Shown here one piece after another: positions 43,722-53,539 of a DNA stretch of 64,000 nt. Every line of letters starts with the position of its first letter. Position 1 is the stretch's first letter. The stretch is from the NCBI GenBank assembly GCA_016705955.1, contig JADJKO010000001.1:744001-808000 (forward strand), given 5' to 3'. This DNA comes from Flavobacteriales bacterium (GTDB lineage: Bacteria > Bacteroidota > Bacteroidia > Flavobacteriales_F > PHOS-HE28). Under the pieces are notes generated by a model. The model was not told the origin of the DNA, searched no databases, and was given only the letters and a program-made list of their open reading frames with translations. The position numbers and the translations under genes were made by a program.

Positions 43722-46415
43722 ATGAAACACGCCGTTAGCGGCACGAAACGCATGCGATCCACGCTCTCCTCTCTCGCCGCCGTTCTGTCGGCCCTCCTTC
43801 CGCTTGCCCTCACCGCCCAGACCAACGGCATCCGTTGCGAGAGCACGTCGTCCGTCAGTCCCGCCATCCTGCAAGCCGCACAGGGCTATGCGGGTGTACG
43901 CGACGCCACGCGCTATGTGAAGCTCAAGGTGATCATCGCCTCGCAGACTGGGCCCGGTGGTGATGCCAGCACACCCAGCATCGTACAGCGCGACCTCGAT
44001 GGCATGAACGAACTCTATGCGGAGAACAACACCGGCATCCAGTTCGATTTGTGCGGTCCCGTGCAAGTGGTGGACAACGATAACCTCTATGCGCTGTGGA
44101 ATTTGGATCCCGCCAACTTGAACCCGTATTACGAGCCGGGCTACATCACGCTGGTGTATTGTGCGTTGCTACCCAACGGCCTCGCTGGTTTCAACATGGG
44201 CGACATCGTATACCTGCACGGTGGGGGCAGCATCCAAGTGGCAGCGCATGAAGTGGGGCACGCGCTCGGCCTGATGCATACCCACGATAGCGTCTTCGGT
44301 GCGGAGCTCGTGGACGGCAGCAATTGCGGGGTTGCGGGCGACTTCATCTGCGACACGCCCGCCGATCCCAACCTCTCGTTGCCGGGAATGATCGCGTATG
44401 CCAACTGCACCTACATCGGTACCGCGTTGGATGCCAACGGAGACGCCTACCAGCCTATCACCAACAACATCATGAGCTACGCGCCTTGCGCGCTCAGCAC
44501 CTTCACACAAGGTCAAGCGCAAGTGATGCAGTACGTGCTTGACAACGTGAAGACGAATTTGCGCGTGAGCTACATCCCGATCGCCATCGCGCCATTCGAT
44601 ACGCGGCAATGCCACAACACGGGATCCATCGCGCTTTCCGCCACCCCCGGTCCGGGCAGCTTCGATGGTCCGCTGGTGAGCGGCACCACCTTGAACAACG
44701 CACCGAACACGCCGGGCGAGTACTACGTCACCTACACGCCGCTCACGCCACCGATGGACAGCAGCACGTACATCGATCAGGCGTACACGATGTACGATCG
44801 GTACCTGAACTACAACTACAGTTACACCGTGCTGGACAGCTTGGTGCAAACCCTGCGTGCCGGTGCCGATGGTCGCCTAGCGCAGGTGGACTTCCTGCTG
44901 CACGATGACCTGCCCAACAACTTCCGCCTGCGTGTGTACAACGGGGTAGGGGTGCTGCTCCACGAAAGCACACTCTCCGTTCCTGCTATCGTGGACACCT
45001 CCTGGCTCTCCTTCCCCGTGGCGGACCTCGTGCCCATCACCAATGAAGCGATGTACGCACTGGAACTCGTGGCGGACCATGCCTTCACGCAGGTCACCAG
45101 CTTCGGCGCGAATTGGGCCTATTACGATTACACGCGCGGCAGCAGCAACGTGGATGCCTACCGCGATGCCGCCTTCCGCACGTGGGTGCATGCGCTTCCG
45201 TCGTGCCAGAGCGCCATCCGCTATTACGAGCTCTATCAGGTACCGCCGCATACCATGCTCAACCTCGCGGATGCGTATTGCGCCAGCGAAGTGGATACCG
45301 TATGGCTCATCGGCGACAACAGCGGTTCGCTCGATGCCGACATCTGGATCGAAGGCATACATACCAGCGGCTTCGTGCCATCGGCGCTCGGTGAAGGCAC
45401 GCATACGTTGCAGTACATCAACACGGTGTTCGGTTGCACGGACACCACGGTCTCCATCATCGCCATCACCTTGCCAGCCGCACTCAGCATTCCCGCGCTC
45501 AATGCGCCGCTCTGCCTCAGTGCCGATCCCTTCGTGTTACAGGGCGATCCGTTCGGCGGCTACATCACCGTGGATGGCGTGCGCGACAGCCTGCTGAATG
45601 CCAGCGCACTTGGCGTAGGTCCGCACATGGCGCAGTACACCTATGAGGAAGTGTTGGACACCGTCTCGTTCTACGACCAGGCCTCCGGCCTCGGTGGCTA
45701 CAGCTCCGGCGCGCAAGGCACTGCCGATGTGGGCATCGCCATGTGGCAATCGTTCACACCAGCGTTCAGCGGACGCTTGGAGCACCTCATCATCGGGATG
45801 TACGGGAACCAAGGACTCTTCAGCTACGCCGTGCGTTTGCTGCACGGCACCGGGCCCGATGGCCTCCTCATCGGTACGGATACCATCACCGTTGTTGGCT
45901 CGTACCCGGACATGCTCGGAAGCATCCATCCCGAGGTGTTCCGTGATTCGGTGTACACCATTTGGATGGAGCGCGTCGCGGATGCGCTCCCTACTGCGGA
46001 CCAGGTCTATTACTTCACGGATGGAACACTGTACGCGCGCGGCACCGGGCAGTACGGTACCGAGGCGGATATCGATCTCTACTTCCAGGAGACCGTTTCG
46101 CACGTCTACACTTGCGGGGATCCCATCGCCGTGCCTTTCACTGTGGAAGCATGCACCGGCGTGCAGGAACTCGCCGAAGGCAACTTGCTCATTGGACCGA
46201 ACCCGTTCACTGATGCGATCACGTTGCGCGCACGTTCGGATGTTCGGTACGTGCTCTACAACGCGGTGGGTGCCGAGTTGCTCTCGGGCACAACGCGCAG
46301 CGGGACGCTCACCACCTTACCCACCGCGCACTTGGCGGCAGGGCTGTACACGTTGCGTTGCACGGCGATGGATGGAACGGGTGCGCGTACAGTCGCGGTG
46401 GTGAAGGCGCAGTGA
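43722..46415 (+). CDS. Secreted zinc metallopeptidase with T9SS sorting domain
   Basis: 897 residues from the ATG at 43722; the signal peptide runs to LALTAQ. The catalytic domain (about 60-310) is a metzincin: AAHEVGHALGLMH gives H176, E177, H180 and H186, with a later NNIMSYAPC Met-turn, as in pappalysin-type (M43) enzymes. Several beta domains follow, with repeated disulfide-like cysteines. The C-terminus (GNLLIGPNPFTDAITLRARS ... LAAGLYTLRC) is a type A sorting domain. It probably cleaves extracellular protein. Confidence 0.88.
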   Translation: MKHAVSGTKRMRSTLSSLAAVLSALLPLALTAQTNGIRCESTSSVSPAILQAAQGYAGVRDATRYVKLKVIIASQTGPGGDASTPSIVQRDLDGMNELYAENNTGIQFDLCGPVQVVDNDNLYALWNLDPANLNPYYEPGYITLVYCALLPNGLAGFNMGDIVYLHGGGSIQVAAHEVGHALGLMHTHDSVFGAELVDGSNCGVAGDFICDTPADPNLSLPGMIAYANCTYIGTALDANGDAYQPITNNIMSYAPCALSTFTQGQAQVMQYVLDNVKTNLRVSYIPIAIAPFDTRQCHNTGSIALSATPGPGSFDGPLVSGTTLNNAPNTPGEYYVTYTPLTPPMDSSTYIDQAYTMYDRYLNYNYSYTVLDSLVQTLRAGADGRLAQVDFLLHDDLPNNFRLRVYNGVGVLLHESTLSVPAIVDTSWLSFPVADLVPITNEAMYALELVADHAFTQVTSFGANWAYYDYTRGSSNVDAYRDAAFRTWVHALPSCQSAIRYYELYQVPPHTMLNLADAYCASEVDTVWLIGDNSGSLDADIWIEGIHTSGFVPSALGEGTHTLQYINTVFGCTDTTVSIIAITLPAALSIPALNAPLCLSADPFVLQGDPFGGYITVDGVRDSLLNASALGVGPHMAQYTYEEVLDTVSFYDQASGLGGYSSGAQGTADVGIAMWQSFTPAFSGRLEHLIIGMYGNQGLFSYAVRLLHGTGPDGLLIGTDTITVVGSYPDMLGSIHPEVFRDSVYTIWMERVADALPTADQVYYFTDGTLYARGTGQYGTEADIDLYFQETVSHVYTCGDPIAVPFTVEACTGVQELAEGNLLIGPNPFTDAITLRARSDVRYVLYNAVGAELLSGTTRSGTLTTLPTAHLAAGLYTLRCTAMDGTGARTVAVVKAQ

Positions 46416-46712
46416 CGATGCGGCCTTGGTCGGCCCACTTTAGCCGGTCGGTTATTCGGCAAAAGCCGGAGTTATCAATTCCCTTCAGTTGGAATGATCC
46501 CCGCGCTATCGGAGGCGCCGATCTGTTGATGTTGCATGACGGCATCACTTCACTTCGCGTCGACATCACTACTGTGCGACAAGAACCGGATGTCGCATTT
46601 ACGAGACCCGGTCAAGCCTAGGGTCGGTGGAACGGGTCTCCGCACTAAGGGTGAATTCACACCGATCGGGTTGCGCATGTGCGACCCTGCCAGCGGTTCT
46701 GGCGATAGCTCA

Positions 46713-46958
46713 TCAGTCCATATAGCACAATGCCCATGGCACGCAGGACCGCTGCCGTCCCTGATCACCGGCGGGCGGGAACCAGGGTGAGAGGTCCACT
46801 TTGTGCGGAAGGTTCGCGCCCTTCGGTAGCCCGTTCCATTGCTCCACCGTGACGGATGGTAGGCCGGTGGTATCCGGCAGATCCATGCCCAGACCCGGAT
46901 GATTTTTCTGGGCGACAAGCGCTGCGGAGCACCACATCATACACACCAAGAGCGGCAT
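46713..46958 (-). pseudogene. Truncated papain-like (C1) peptidase gene
   Basis: The ATG at 46958 gives a signal peptide (LLVCMMWCSAALVAQ), then KVDLSPWFPPAGDQGRQRSCVPWALCYMD and a stop. The GDQG-x3-SC-x-WA motif is the active-site cysteine region of papain-family peptidases, so the gene ends right after the nucleophile. An adjacent frame (YGLMSYRQNRW) may continue it briefly. No His/Asn part is found in 46416-46712. Confidence 0.6.
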
Positions 46959-47125
46959 CCGAACGTGCAACGCAATCCTGCATGTTCCATGGAAGGTGAT
47001 CATGGTGATGGTGGATAGCAAGGCAGCGTTCGGTGGAACGCGATGGCGTGAAGTGTCGGACCGGAGAGGACCAAGGTCCAACTCGGCAAGAAGGATAGCG
47101 CGTTCCGTCGCAATACCTTACAACC

Positions 47126-47509
47126 ATGCTACGCACCATGCCCGGAACGAAACCTGAAGGCCGCCCGGCTGTGGAAGCATGGCTCACGCGCGTAAAGCCG
47201 GAGTTGCAGCCCATCGCATACCGCATCGATGCCTTGATCCAAGAGGCCTTGCCGAACGTGGTGTGTGCGGTAAAGTGGAACGTGCCCTTCTATGGATCGC
47301 GAGGCCACGGCTGGATCGCAAGCATCAATTCATTCAACGCGCACGTGAAGCTCTTGTTCTTCGACGGTCCAAAACTCACGCCCACGTTACCCGTGGGAAA
47401 GGGGAACAACGCCATCGACTACCGCTCACTTGAAGAGCTCAACGAGAAGCAGGTGAAGGCGTGGTTGAAGCAAGCGAAGCAGTTGCCGGGCTGGTTGAAG
47501 GCGGAGTAG
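47126..47509 (+). CDS. DUF1801 (YdhG-like) protein
   Basis: 127 residues with the DUF1801 pattern: LQPIAYRIDALIQEALPNVVCAVKWNVPFYG, HVKLLFFDGPKL and DYRSLEELNEKQVKAWLKQA. Small cytosolic protein of unknown function. Its last 46 bp recur at 49379-49424, beyond the next gene. Confidence 0.88.
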   Translation: MLRTMPGTKPEGRPAVEAWLTRVKPELQPIAYRIDALIQEALPNVVCAVKWNVPFYGSRGHGWIASINSFNAHVKLLFFDGPKLTPTLPVGKGNNAIDYRSLEELNEKQVKAWLKQAKQLPGWLKAE

Positions 47510-47596
47510 GGGACGTGATCGCGAATGCGTGGGCCGGAACCCGGAGAGGTGATCGTACAAGGCATACTTTCACGGGATCACCCACATCCACTCGGC

Positions 47597-49261
47597 ATGA
47601 ACTTCAAGTCGATCCTGCTGACCCTCGCGGTCATGTGCTGCGCACCAGGTGCGATGCACGCCAATTTCATAGCGGCCACATCGGCGAACTACACCAGCTA
47701 CCTGGGTGGATTGGTGGCGGGCGACACGCTGTCCCTGGCGCCGGGCAATTACACGTCCCAATTGAACCTGAGCAACCGCAACGGGAATGCCGGCGCGCCC
47801 ATCGTGATCATGGGCGCGGGCAACAGCACCGTGTTCCTGGGCAACGCCTGCTGCAACACCATCAACATCACCGATTGCTCCTACTTGGTGATCCGCGACC
47901 TGAAGATCGATGGGCAGAACATCAACTACATCGACGGGGTGAAGGCGGGCGGCGGAGGCACGCACTTCGCGCACCACATCACGCTGGAGGGCCTCACCAT
48001 CGTGAACAACGGGGGCAGCATCGTGGGCGACAACCAGACCGTGGGCATCAGCACCAAGTGCGCGGCGTGGGGATGGACCATCCGACGATGCACGATCATC
48101 GCGGCGGGCACGGGGATCTACCTCGGCAATTCGGACAGCACCAGTCCATTCGTGGGCGGCGTGATCGAGAACAACCTGGTGATCGACACGAAAGGCTACA
48201 ACCTGCAGATCAAGGGACAGCTGGACAACGTGCGCGACCTCTTCCCCGGCACCGCCGTGGACGGGCAGGTGACGATCATCCGCTACAATGTGTTCAGCAA
48301 GGCCAACGGCAGCACCCCCGTCGGCGTGGGCGATGGATCGCGTCCGTGCATCCTCATGGACAACTTCCCCTCCACGGGCAACGGCGCGAACGACCGTTAC
48401 GAGGTGTACGGCAACTTCTTCTACAACAATCCCACGGAAGCCCTGATGCAGATAACCGGCAACACCACGGCCTACGCCAACGTGTTCGTGAACCATGTGG
48501 CGCCATCGGGCTACGGCACCGTGGTGATCAACAACCACAACGGCTTCGCGCCGCGCACCATGAACATCTTCCACAACACGGTGCTCTCCACTTCCGCTGC
48601 CAGCGGGATCAGCCTGTCCGGCGCGAACGCGGGATTCCAGCAGACCTGCACCGCCAACGCCGTCTTCAGCGGCGGCAACCCCATCACCGGGTTCACGGCG
48701 CCGAACACGGTGGACAACATCACGGGCAGCTATGCCAGCGCTGCGAGCAAAGTGAACTCACCCTCCACCACCTTGGCGTCACTGGACCTGTACCCCTTGG
48801 CGAGCCAGTTGCAAGGAACCTTGACGAGCAACGCGCTGTACCTCGGTTTTTCCGATCACGACCTGGACTTCAATGGCGATGCGTACGACTGGACCTATCG
48901 GGGCGCGTACTCCGGTTCAGGGACCAACCCCGGCTGGCAGCTCCAACTCGCCATCCGCGATCCCCTCGCACCAACCGCTGTCCCGGAGCATCAAGGCATG
49001 AACGACTTTCTAGGGACGGTCTTTCCGGATCCGGTGAACGATCGCTTCCAAGTGATCCTCGATCTGGAACAAGCGATCACCCTCGACCTGGTGCTAACCG
49101 ATCTTGAAGGACGACCCCTGCAACGGATCTGGTCCGGCATCATGGCACCCGGCGAGAACCGCGTGGGCGCCGATGTCAATGGCTTGTCGAGCGGGTTCTA
49201 TCTGCTGATGGTACACCTGCCGGATCGCACGCTCACACGGAAATTGCTGGTGCAGCATTGA
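47597..49261 (+). CDS. Secreted parallel beta-helix protein with T9SS sorting domain
   Basis: 554 residues from the ATG at 47597 (signal peptide to GAMHA). The body (about 40-440) is a right-handed beta-helix (NCCNTINITDCSYLVIRDLKIDGQ; HHITLEGLTIVNNGG). The C-terminal ~85 residues (DFLGTVFPDPVNDRFQVILD ... GLSSGFYLLMVHLPD) are a type A sorting domain. Catalytic residues are not identifiable; polysaccharide lyase or adhesin are both possible. Confidence 0.82.
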   Translation: MNFKSILLTLAVMCCAPGAMHANFIAATSANYTSYLGGLVAGDTLSLAPGNYTSQLNLSNRNGNAGAPIVIMGAGNSTVFLGNACCNTINITDCSYLVIRDLKIDGQNINYIDGVKAGGGGTHFAHHITLEGLTIVNNGGSIVGDNQTVGISTKCAAWGWTIRRCTIIAAGTGIYLGNSDSTSPFVGGVIENNLVIDTKGYNLQIKGQLDNVRDLFPGTAVDGQVTIIRYNVFSKANGSTPVGVGDGSRPCILMDNFPSTGNGANDRYEVYGNFFYNNPTEALMQITGNTTAYANVFVNHVAPSGYGTVVINNHNGFAPRTMNIFHNTVLSTSAASGISLSGANAGFQQTCTANAVFSGGNPITGFTAPNTVDNITGSYASAASKVNSPSTTLASLDLYPLASQLQGTLTSNALYLGFSDHDLDFNGDAYDWTYRGAYSGSGTNPGWQLQLAIRDPLAPTAVPEHQGMNDFLGTVFPDPVNDRFQVILDLEQAITLDLVLTDLEGRPLQRIWSGIMAPGENRVGADVNGLSSGFYLLMVHLPDRTLTRKLLVQH

Positions 49262-49378
49262 TCGCGGATCGATCCACGGGAAGTGCTTTGCGAGCTCGGG
49301 ATCGCTCACTCCTTCAGCAAGCGCGTACACGGTTGCCGGCCCTCCACGGCGATGCGTTCGAGGAGAGGGGACCCGGCG

Positions 49379-49424
49379 GTAGTTGAAGCAGGCGAAGTAG
49401 TTGCCGGATTGGTTGAAGGTGGAG
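49379..49424 (+). repeat. Echo of the DUF1801 gene 3' end
   Basis: 46 bp match 47461-47506 at 40 positions. All six differences are transitions, and in the gene frame they include two stop codons. Together the two copies bracket the beta-helix gene. Confidence 0.8.
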
Positions 49425-49439
49425 CAATGATGGCCCTGC

Positions 49440-50321
49440 TCAGTTTGAGCCCGGAATGGCTGCATCCACACAGAGGATGATATCCGCTTGGCCGCGGTAC
49501 TCACCTTCGAGGCGGCCCAACTCTCCCTGCACCACGGTGGCGATGGTCACCACCTTCAGTTCGGGATGCGCCCGTTGCAAGTACCACACGATGCCTTCGT
49601 GGAAGTCGGAATGATAGCTCCCGTTGAAGTGCAAAAAGCGCACGCCCTTCCTGGCGTGCTGCGCGATGAAGTGTGCCATGGTGGCGTCCTTCAAGGCTTG
49701 CGCCTTCACCACGTCGGGGGTGCCGTGGTCGCCCAGCATCTCCAGCATTTTCACATAGCCGGGCAACGTAGCGTCGAAGGGGATGGGCAAGGGTGCCATC
49801 CACTGGAGTTGCGCAGCGGGTACGGTATCCAGCGCTGCGAAGCCGCCCTTGCTCACGGCGCGCGCGAAGCGGCGCGGAACGTTGCACGCCACGAAGGGTA
49901 GGCCTTTCTCCTTGGCCAGATCCACCAGCGGTGCGTAATCGGTGGCGTGGTTCTTCCACAACCGGGCAAGCGTGTCGAACGCCGCTTGATCGATCTCGCC
50001 GCGCAAGTAGGCATCCAGCGTGGCCTGGTCATCCGCCTCGATCATCTCGGCGCCCATCACCAGTGGTCCACGCGCGGCGAGGTCACGCGCCACTACGAGT
50101 TGCAACCAATGCGCAATGGGATTGTTGTGCTGCTCGCCGAACAACACCACATCGGCACTGGCCACCGTGCGTAGGAACTGCTTGTGCGACATCTTCTTGC
50201 CCGTCGCATCGAAGAGCGCGTAGGCCGGTCGCAACTGCGCGCTTGCCACGCTCATCCAGGCACACGCCGCGATCACTACAACTCCACGAGCCGACCAGCT
50301 ATTCCTGTAGCGCTTGCTCAT
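49440..50321 (-). CDS. ChaN-family (Tiki-like) protein
   Basis: 293 residues with a signal peptide ending WMSVASAQ. ADVVLFGEQHNNPIAHWLQ is the hallmark ChaN segment, followed by GAEMIEADDQATLDAYL and a final HFNGSYHSDFHEGIVWYL. ChaN proteins are haem-binding, iron-regulated outer-membrane-associated proteins; the wider superfamily includes TraB/Tiki metalloproteases. There is no lipobox cysteine, so it is probably periplasmic. Confidence 0.85.
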   Translation of the reverse strand: MSKRYRNSWSARGVVVIAACAWMSVASAQLRPAYALFDATGKKMSHKQFLRTVASADVVLFGEQHNNPIAHWLQLVVARDLAARGPLVMGAEMIEADDQATLDAYLRGEIDQAAFDTLARLWKNHATDYAPLVDLAKEKGLPFVACNVPRRFARAVSKGGFAALDTVPAAQLQWMAPLPIPFDATLPGYVKMLEMLGDHGTPDVVKAQALKDATMAHFIAQHARKGVRFLHFNGSYHSDFHEGIVWYLQRAHPELKVVTIATVVQGELGRLEGEYRGQADIILCVDAAIPGSN

Positions 50322-50364
50322 ACCGCGAAGTACGGTGATCCTTGAACGCGTTCTTCGCCGGTCC

Positions 50365-51492
50365 TCATTGCTTCACCATGCGCAACACATGGATCGTTCC
50401 TTGCGCATCCATCAACTCCACCACATGGATCCCAATGGGCAAGCCATCAACGCGGATGGTGCCATTGATCGGCACACCCTCTTGCAACAGTGCTCCCGAA
50501 ACGGAGTGGATGCGATACTGCCTGATGAGCGCCGCACCTCGGATGTGTCCGACGTCCTTTGAAGGAACCGGAACCAGCGCGATGCTGTTCCCGTGATCGG
50601 TGTTCGCATCGATCGCAGTGGTGTACGGCATGCCCACGTAGACCATGAGGTAATTGTCCGCAGCCACGCGCAGCACGCTGGGGTCGCCGCCTTGGATGTT
50701 GGTGGGCACATAGCCGTTCCACACGCCGCCGTTGGGCGAGCTGTTGTACCAGATGCTGCCCTGACCGGCACCGTAGAAGCGCAGCTCGGTGGGACTGTCC
50801 ACCATGTAGTTACCGGTCCAGTTGTGTTGGGGATCCGACGGGATCACCGGCACGGCGTTGAAGGTGATACCATCCGGGCTGAGGTAGTGGTAGGCACCGG
50901 CCTGCGGAGGTCCGGCGGGTGCGAGGTAGTGCCAGCCGGGTCCGAAATGGATCACAGCAGGATCGATCACCGCGTGGTCCACCACATCCACGCGCGCACC
51001 GGGCTCGAACTGGTAGTGGATGCCATCGGCGCTCACCGCGGAGTATGTGTTCACCGTGGAGTCCAAGCCCATGGGCATGCCAGCGCTGGAGGAGTAGTAG
51101 ATGCGCAGGCTGTCATTGCCGAAGACGGCCAGCGTGGGGTCGAACGGACGCTGGTAGTTCGGCGGCAGACCGTTCAACACGATGGGAGTGGGGGTGTTCC
51201 ACGACGCTCCATTGTCGTAAGAGAATTTCACCGCCACGCGGTCCCAACTTGGTGATGGGTTGGGCTGTCGGAACCATTGGAACGCCGCGATCAGCGTATC
51301 GCCCTGCCAGCGCACCACGCTGGGCACGCCGGAGGAATCCTGGAACACGGCGGGCGGATCGAAGGTGGTCCCATCATTCGACCATGCGATCATGAGCGGG
51401 CGTTCCCATGGGAAGGACTGAGCGCAGAGTGCGAAGGGCGCGAGCAGGACAATGGCGGCGATCACGTGGCGCATGGATCGAAGGTCGGTCAT
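50365..51492 (-). CDS. Secreted propeller (GH43/sialidase-like) protein with T9SS tail
   Basis: 375 residues from the ATG at 51492, or 369 from 51474; both precede a signal peptide (IVLLAPFALCAQ). Segments such as VKFSYDNGASWNTPTPIVL and YSAVSADGIHYQFEPGARV are blade motifs of sialidase/GH43-like propellers. The C-terminus (YRIHSVSGALLQEGVPIN ... LPIGIHVVELMDAQG) is a short sorting domain. Activity not provable here. Confidence 0.75.
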   Translation of the reverse strand: MTDLRSMRHVIAAIVLLAPFALCAQSFPWERPLMIAWSNDGTTFDPPAVFQDSSGVPSVVRWQGDTLIAAFQWFRQPNPSPSWDRVAVKFSYDNGASWNTPTPIVLNGLPPNYQRPFDPTLAVFGNDSLRIYYSSSAGMPMGLDSTVNTYSAVSADGIHYQFEPGARVDVVDHAVIDPAVIHFGPGWHYLAPAGPPQAGAYHYLSPDGITFNAVPVIPSDPQHNWTGNYMVDSPTELRFYGAGQGSIWYNSSPNGGVWNGYVPTNIQGGDPSVLRVAADNYLMVYVGMPYTTAIDANTDHGNSIALVPVPSKDVGHIRGAALIRQYRIHSVSGALLQEGVPINGTIRVDGLPIGIHVVELMDAQGTIHVLRMVKQ

Positions 51493-51569
51493 TTTGAAGT
51501 GGCATGGGGGCGGAACCACGTCGATGGGGCACGCGACCGGGGATGGGATGAAAAGCGATCTTCGCCCCG

Positions 51570-51854
51570 ATGAACGATCAGGACCTTGTGCGGCAGCTTC
51601 GCCAACTACGACGTACCGTGGTGATGTTGGAGACCGAACTCCGCAACGAGCACTTGGATGTGGAACTCATCGCGGAGATGGACAAGCAGTTGGACAGCCT
51701 CGGCCTCGATCCGCGCTGTGCGGGACAACGCGATCTGGTGGATCGTCTGCGTGAAAGCACCCTCACCCCACGCCCCGAACTCTTTCGTGATGCGGTGCGC
51801 GTATGCGAGAAGTTGAAGGATGCGATCGAGGAGGTAGTGGGGCGCTTAGGGTGA
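51570..51854 (+). CDS. Hypothetical helical protein
   Basis: 94 residues, mostly charged helix (DLVRQLRQLRRTVVMLETELRNEHLDVELIAEMDKQL), probably coiled coil. No family recognised. Monocistronic, divergent from the propeller gene. Confidence 0.6.
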   Translation: MNDQDLVRQLRQLRRTVVMLETELRNEHLDVELIAEMDKQLDSLGLDPRCAGQRDLVDRLRESTLTPRPELFRDAVRVCEKLKDAIEEVVGRLG

Positions 51855-52019
51855 TGTCGCGAACCCTCCGGTAGCAGGATCGCCTACCCTCTCACCACCG
51901 CCGCGCGAGGCTCGTCAACCATACGGGTCCATGTCGAGTCCGGATGGATCGGTGTTATCTTTTGCACGCGTTCGTGCGGGAGAGTCCGTGGGAGGGATCA
52001 CCGATCAAACCCATCAGCC

Positions 52020-52412
52020 ATGGAAGATCCGAACATCTCGACCAGCAAAGGCAAGGTCAGTCTCACGGTGTGGGTGGCCCAGATCATTCTCGTGATCGCC
52101 TTCGGCCTCATGGGCGTGATGAAACTCGCCCTGTCCATACCGGAGCTTGAACGCATCCTCACATGGCCCGGTTCCATGCCCGAATGGTCCGTGCGCATGC
52201 TAGGAGCGTTGGAACTGGCCGGTGCGCTCGGGTTGGTGCTCCCCGCGCTCACGGGGATGTACCCGTGGCTCATGCGTTGGGCGGCCTTCGGCTTGGCCGT
52301 CACCATGGGGTGCGCCTTGGGCTATCACCTCATGCTCTTCCAAGGGATGATGATGATCCCCAGTTTGGTGCTCGGAGTGCTCGCCACATATGTGGGCGTG
52401 CGCCGTATGTGA
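52020..52412 (+). CDS. DoxX family membrane protein
   Basis: 130 residues, four membrane segments. VAQIILVIAFGLMGVMKLALSIPEL and LGALELAGALGLVLPALTG are typical DoxX motifs. Function unknown; relatives are linked to oxidative stress. Its stop lies two bases from the convergent dioxygenase stop. Confidence 0.85.
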   Translation: MEDPNISTSKGKVSLTVWVAQIILVIAFGLMGVMKLALSIPELERILTWPGSMPEWSVRMLGALELAGALGLVLPALTGMYPWLMRWAAFGLAVTMGCALGYHLMLFQGMMMIPSLVLGVLATYVGVRRM

Positions 52413-52414
52413 TC

Positions 52415-53416
52415 TCAGCTGCGGAAGCGCATCGCGGTGCGCAAGGCATCCGGCAGCGCGGGGATCTTGCGCCGCTCGAACAGGAAACTGCTCAGGTCGG
52501 CGATCTCCTGGAAGATGTGGTGGCTGTTCAACGCACCGCTGAGGTATTGCTTGCCGGTACTGCCCCCCGTGCCCACGCGCAACCCGATGGTCCGGTGTAC
52601 CATGCTCACATGCCGGTAGCGCCAGTTGGCCATGGCTTCATCAATATCCATCAACCGCTCCAACAACCGGAAGGGCATCTGGAGGATCGGCTCATCGCGG
52701 TAGAGCATGATGAAGACCGCGCTGCGTGCAGCAGCGGGGGAGAGGTGCCGACCCTCACCCGTCTCGAAGAGCTTTTCCCACAGAGCGAGGTTCCCTTCTT
52801 CACCTTTCACCAGCGAGCCGGCGTAGATCGACTTCAAGGATTCCCAGAGCGGTGTTGCACCGGAAGGCCAGTACGCGGCATCGAAGAAGGGCATGCGCGC
52901 CAGCCAACCATCAATGAGTTCGAAAAAGGTGGTTTCTCCTTCCAGCGCTTCGATCTCCGCTTTGTGTTCCGGCTTCAGCTGGCTGGTGTAGTACTGCTTG
53001 CCGAAACGCGCTTCCATCCGCAGGCCCAGCCGTGCTTCGAGGATCTTGAACTGCATGCTCTGGAATCCGCTCGCCGGGCGGAGCATGTCCCGGAAGTCGA
53101 GGAAATCCAGTGGGGTCATGGTCTCCAGGATGTCGATCTTCTTCACCAGCACCTGAAGGATGGTGTGTACGCGCCCTAGGCGATGCACCGCCACGCTCAA
53201 CTCACCACCATTGTCGTCCACATGCCCATCGGCGAAGAGTGCCATCACACTACCCACCTCGTGCAGGATCTGCTTGAACCAGAGTTCGTAGCTCTGGTGG
53301 ATGATGATGAAGAGCATTTCATCATGCGCGGGCGTGCCATGCTTGTCGCTCTCCGGCGCTTGGGCGCCCAGGATCTTTTCCAGTTGCAGGTAATCGGGGT
53401 AGTACACGTTGCTCAT
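52415..53416 (-). CDS. kynA: Tryptophan 2,3-dioxygenase
   Basis: 333 residues. Haem enzyme that opens the indole ring of tryptophan to N-formylkynurenine, the first step of the kynurenine pathway. Recognisable segments are YYPDYLQLEKIL, DEMLFIIIHQSYELWFKQILHEV (substrate-binding FxxxH...Y), SGFQSMQFK, RHVSMVHRTIGLRVGTGGSTG (haem-ligand histidine and TGGSTG) and LSSFLFERRKIPALP. No other kynurenine gene is in the window. Confidence 0.95.
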   Translation of the reverse strand: MSNVYYPDYLQLEKILGAQAPESDKHGTPAHDEMLFIIIHQSYELWFKQILHEVGSVMALFADGHVDDNGGELSVAVHRLGRVHTILQVLVKKIDILETMTPLDFLDFRDMLRPASGFQSMQFKILEARLGLRMEARFGKQYYTSQLKPEHKAEIEALEGETTFFELIDGWLARMPFFDAAYWPSGATPLWESLKSIYAGSLVKGEEGNLALWEKLFETGEGRHLSPAAARSAVFIMLYRDEPILQMPFRLLERLMDIDEAMANWRYRHVSMVHRTIGLRVGTGGSTGKQYLSGALNSHHIFQEIADLSSFLFERRKIPALPDALRTAMRFRS

Positions 53417-53490
53417 GATGTTCCGGTTGCGGCCAAATGTAGCCGGGGTTCCGTCCGGCGGTCACACCTCCGTTGGTTCACCTGAAGAAC

Positions 53491-53522
53491 AAGGAAGCGC
53501 GCCCTTGCGAGCGCGCTTCCTT
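53491..53522 (-). terminator. Strong hairpin terminator
   Basis: AAGGAAGCGCGC (53491-53502) pairs fully with GCGCGCTTCCTT (53511-53522). It lies downstream of the Spy-like gene and upstream of the dioxygenase. Confidence 0.75.
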
Positions 53523-53539
53523 GCGGGACCGGGTTCCGA

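Noticed and set aside
47461..49107. 548-codon plus-strand frame opposite in phase to the beta-helix gene
   Set aside because: Arg/His/Gln-rich translation typical of a shadow frame; the other phase gives a signal peptide and sorting domain.
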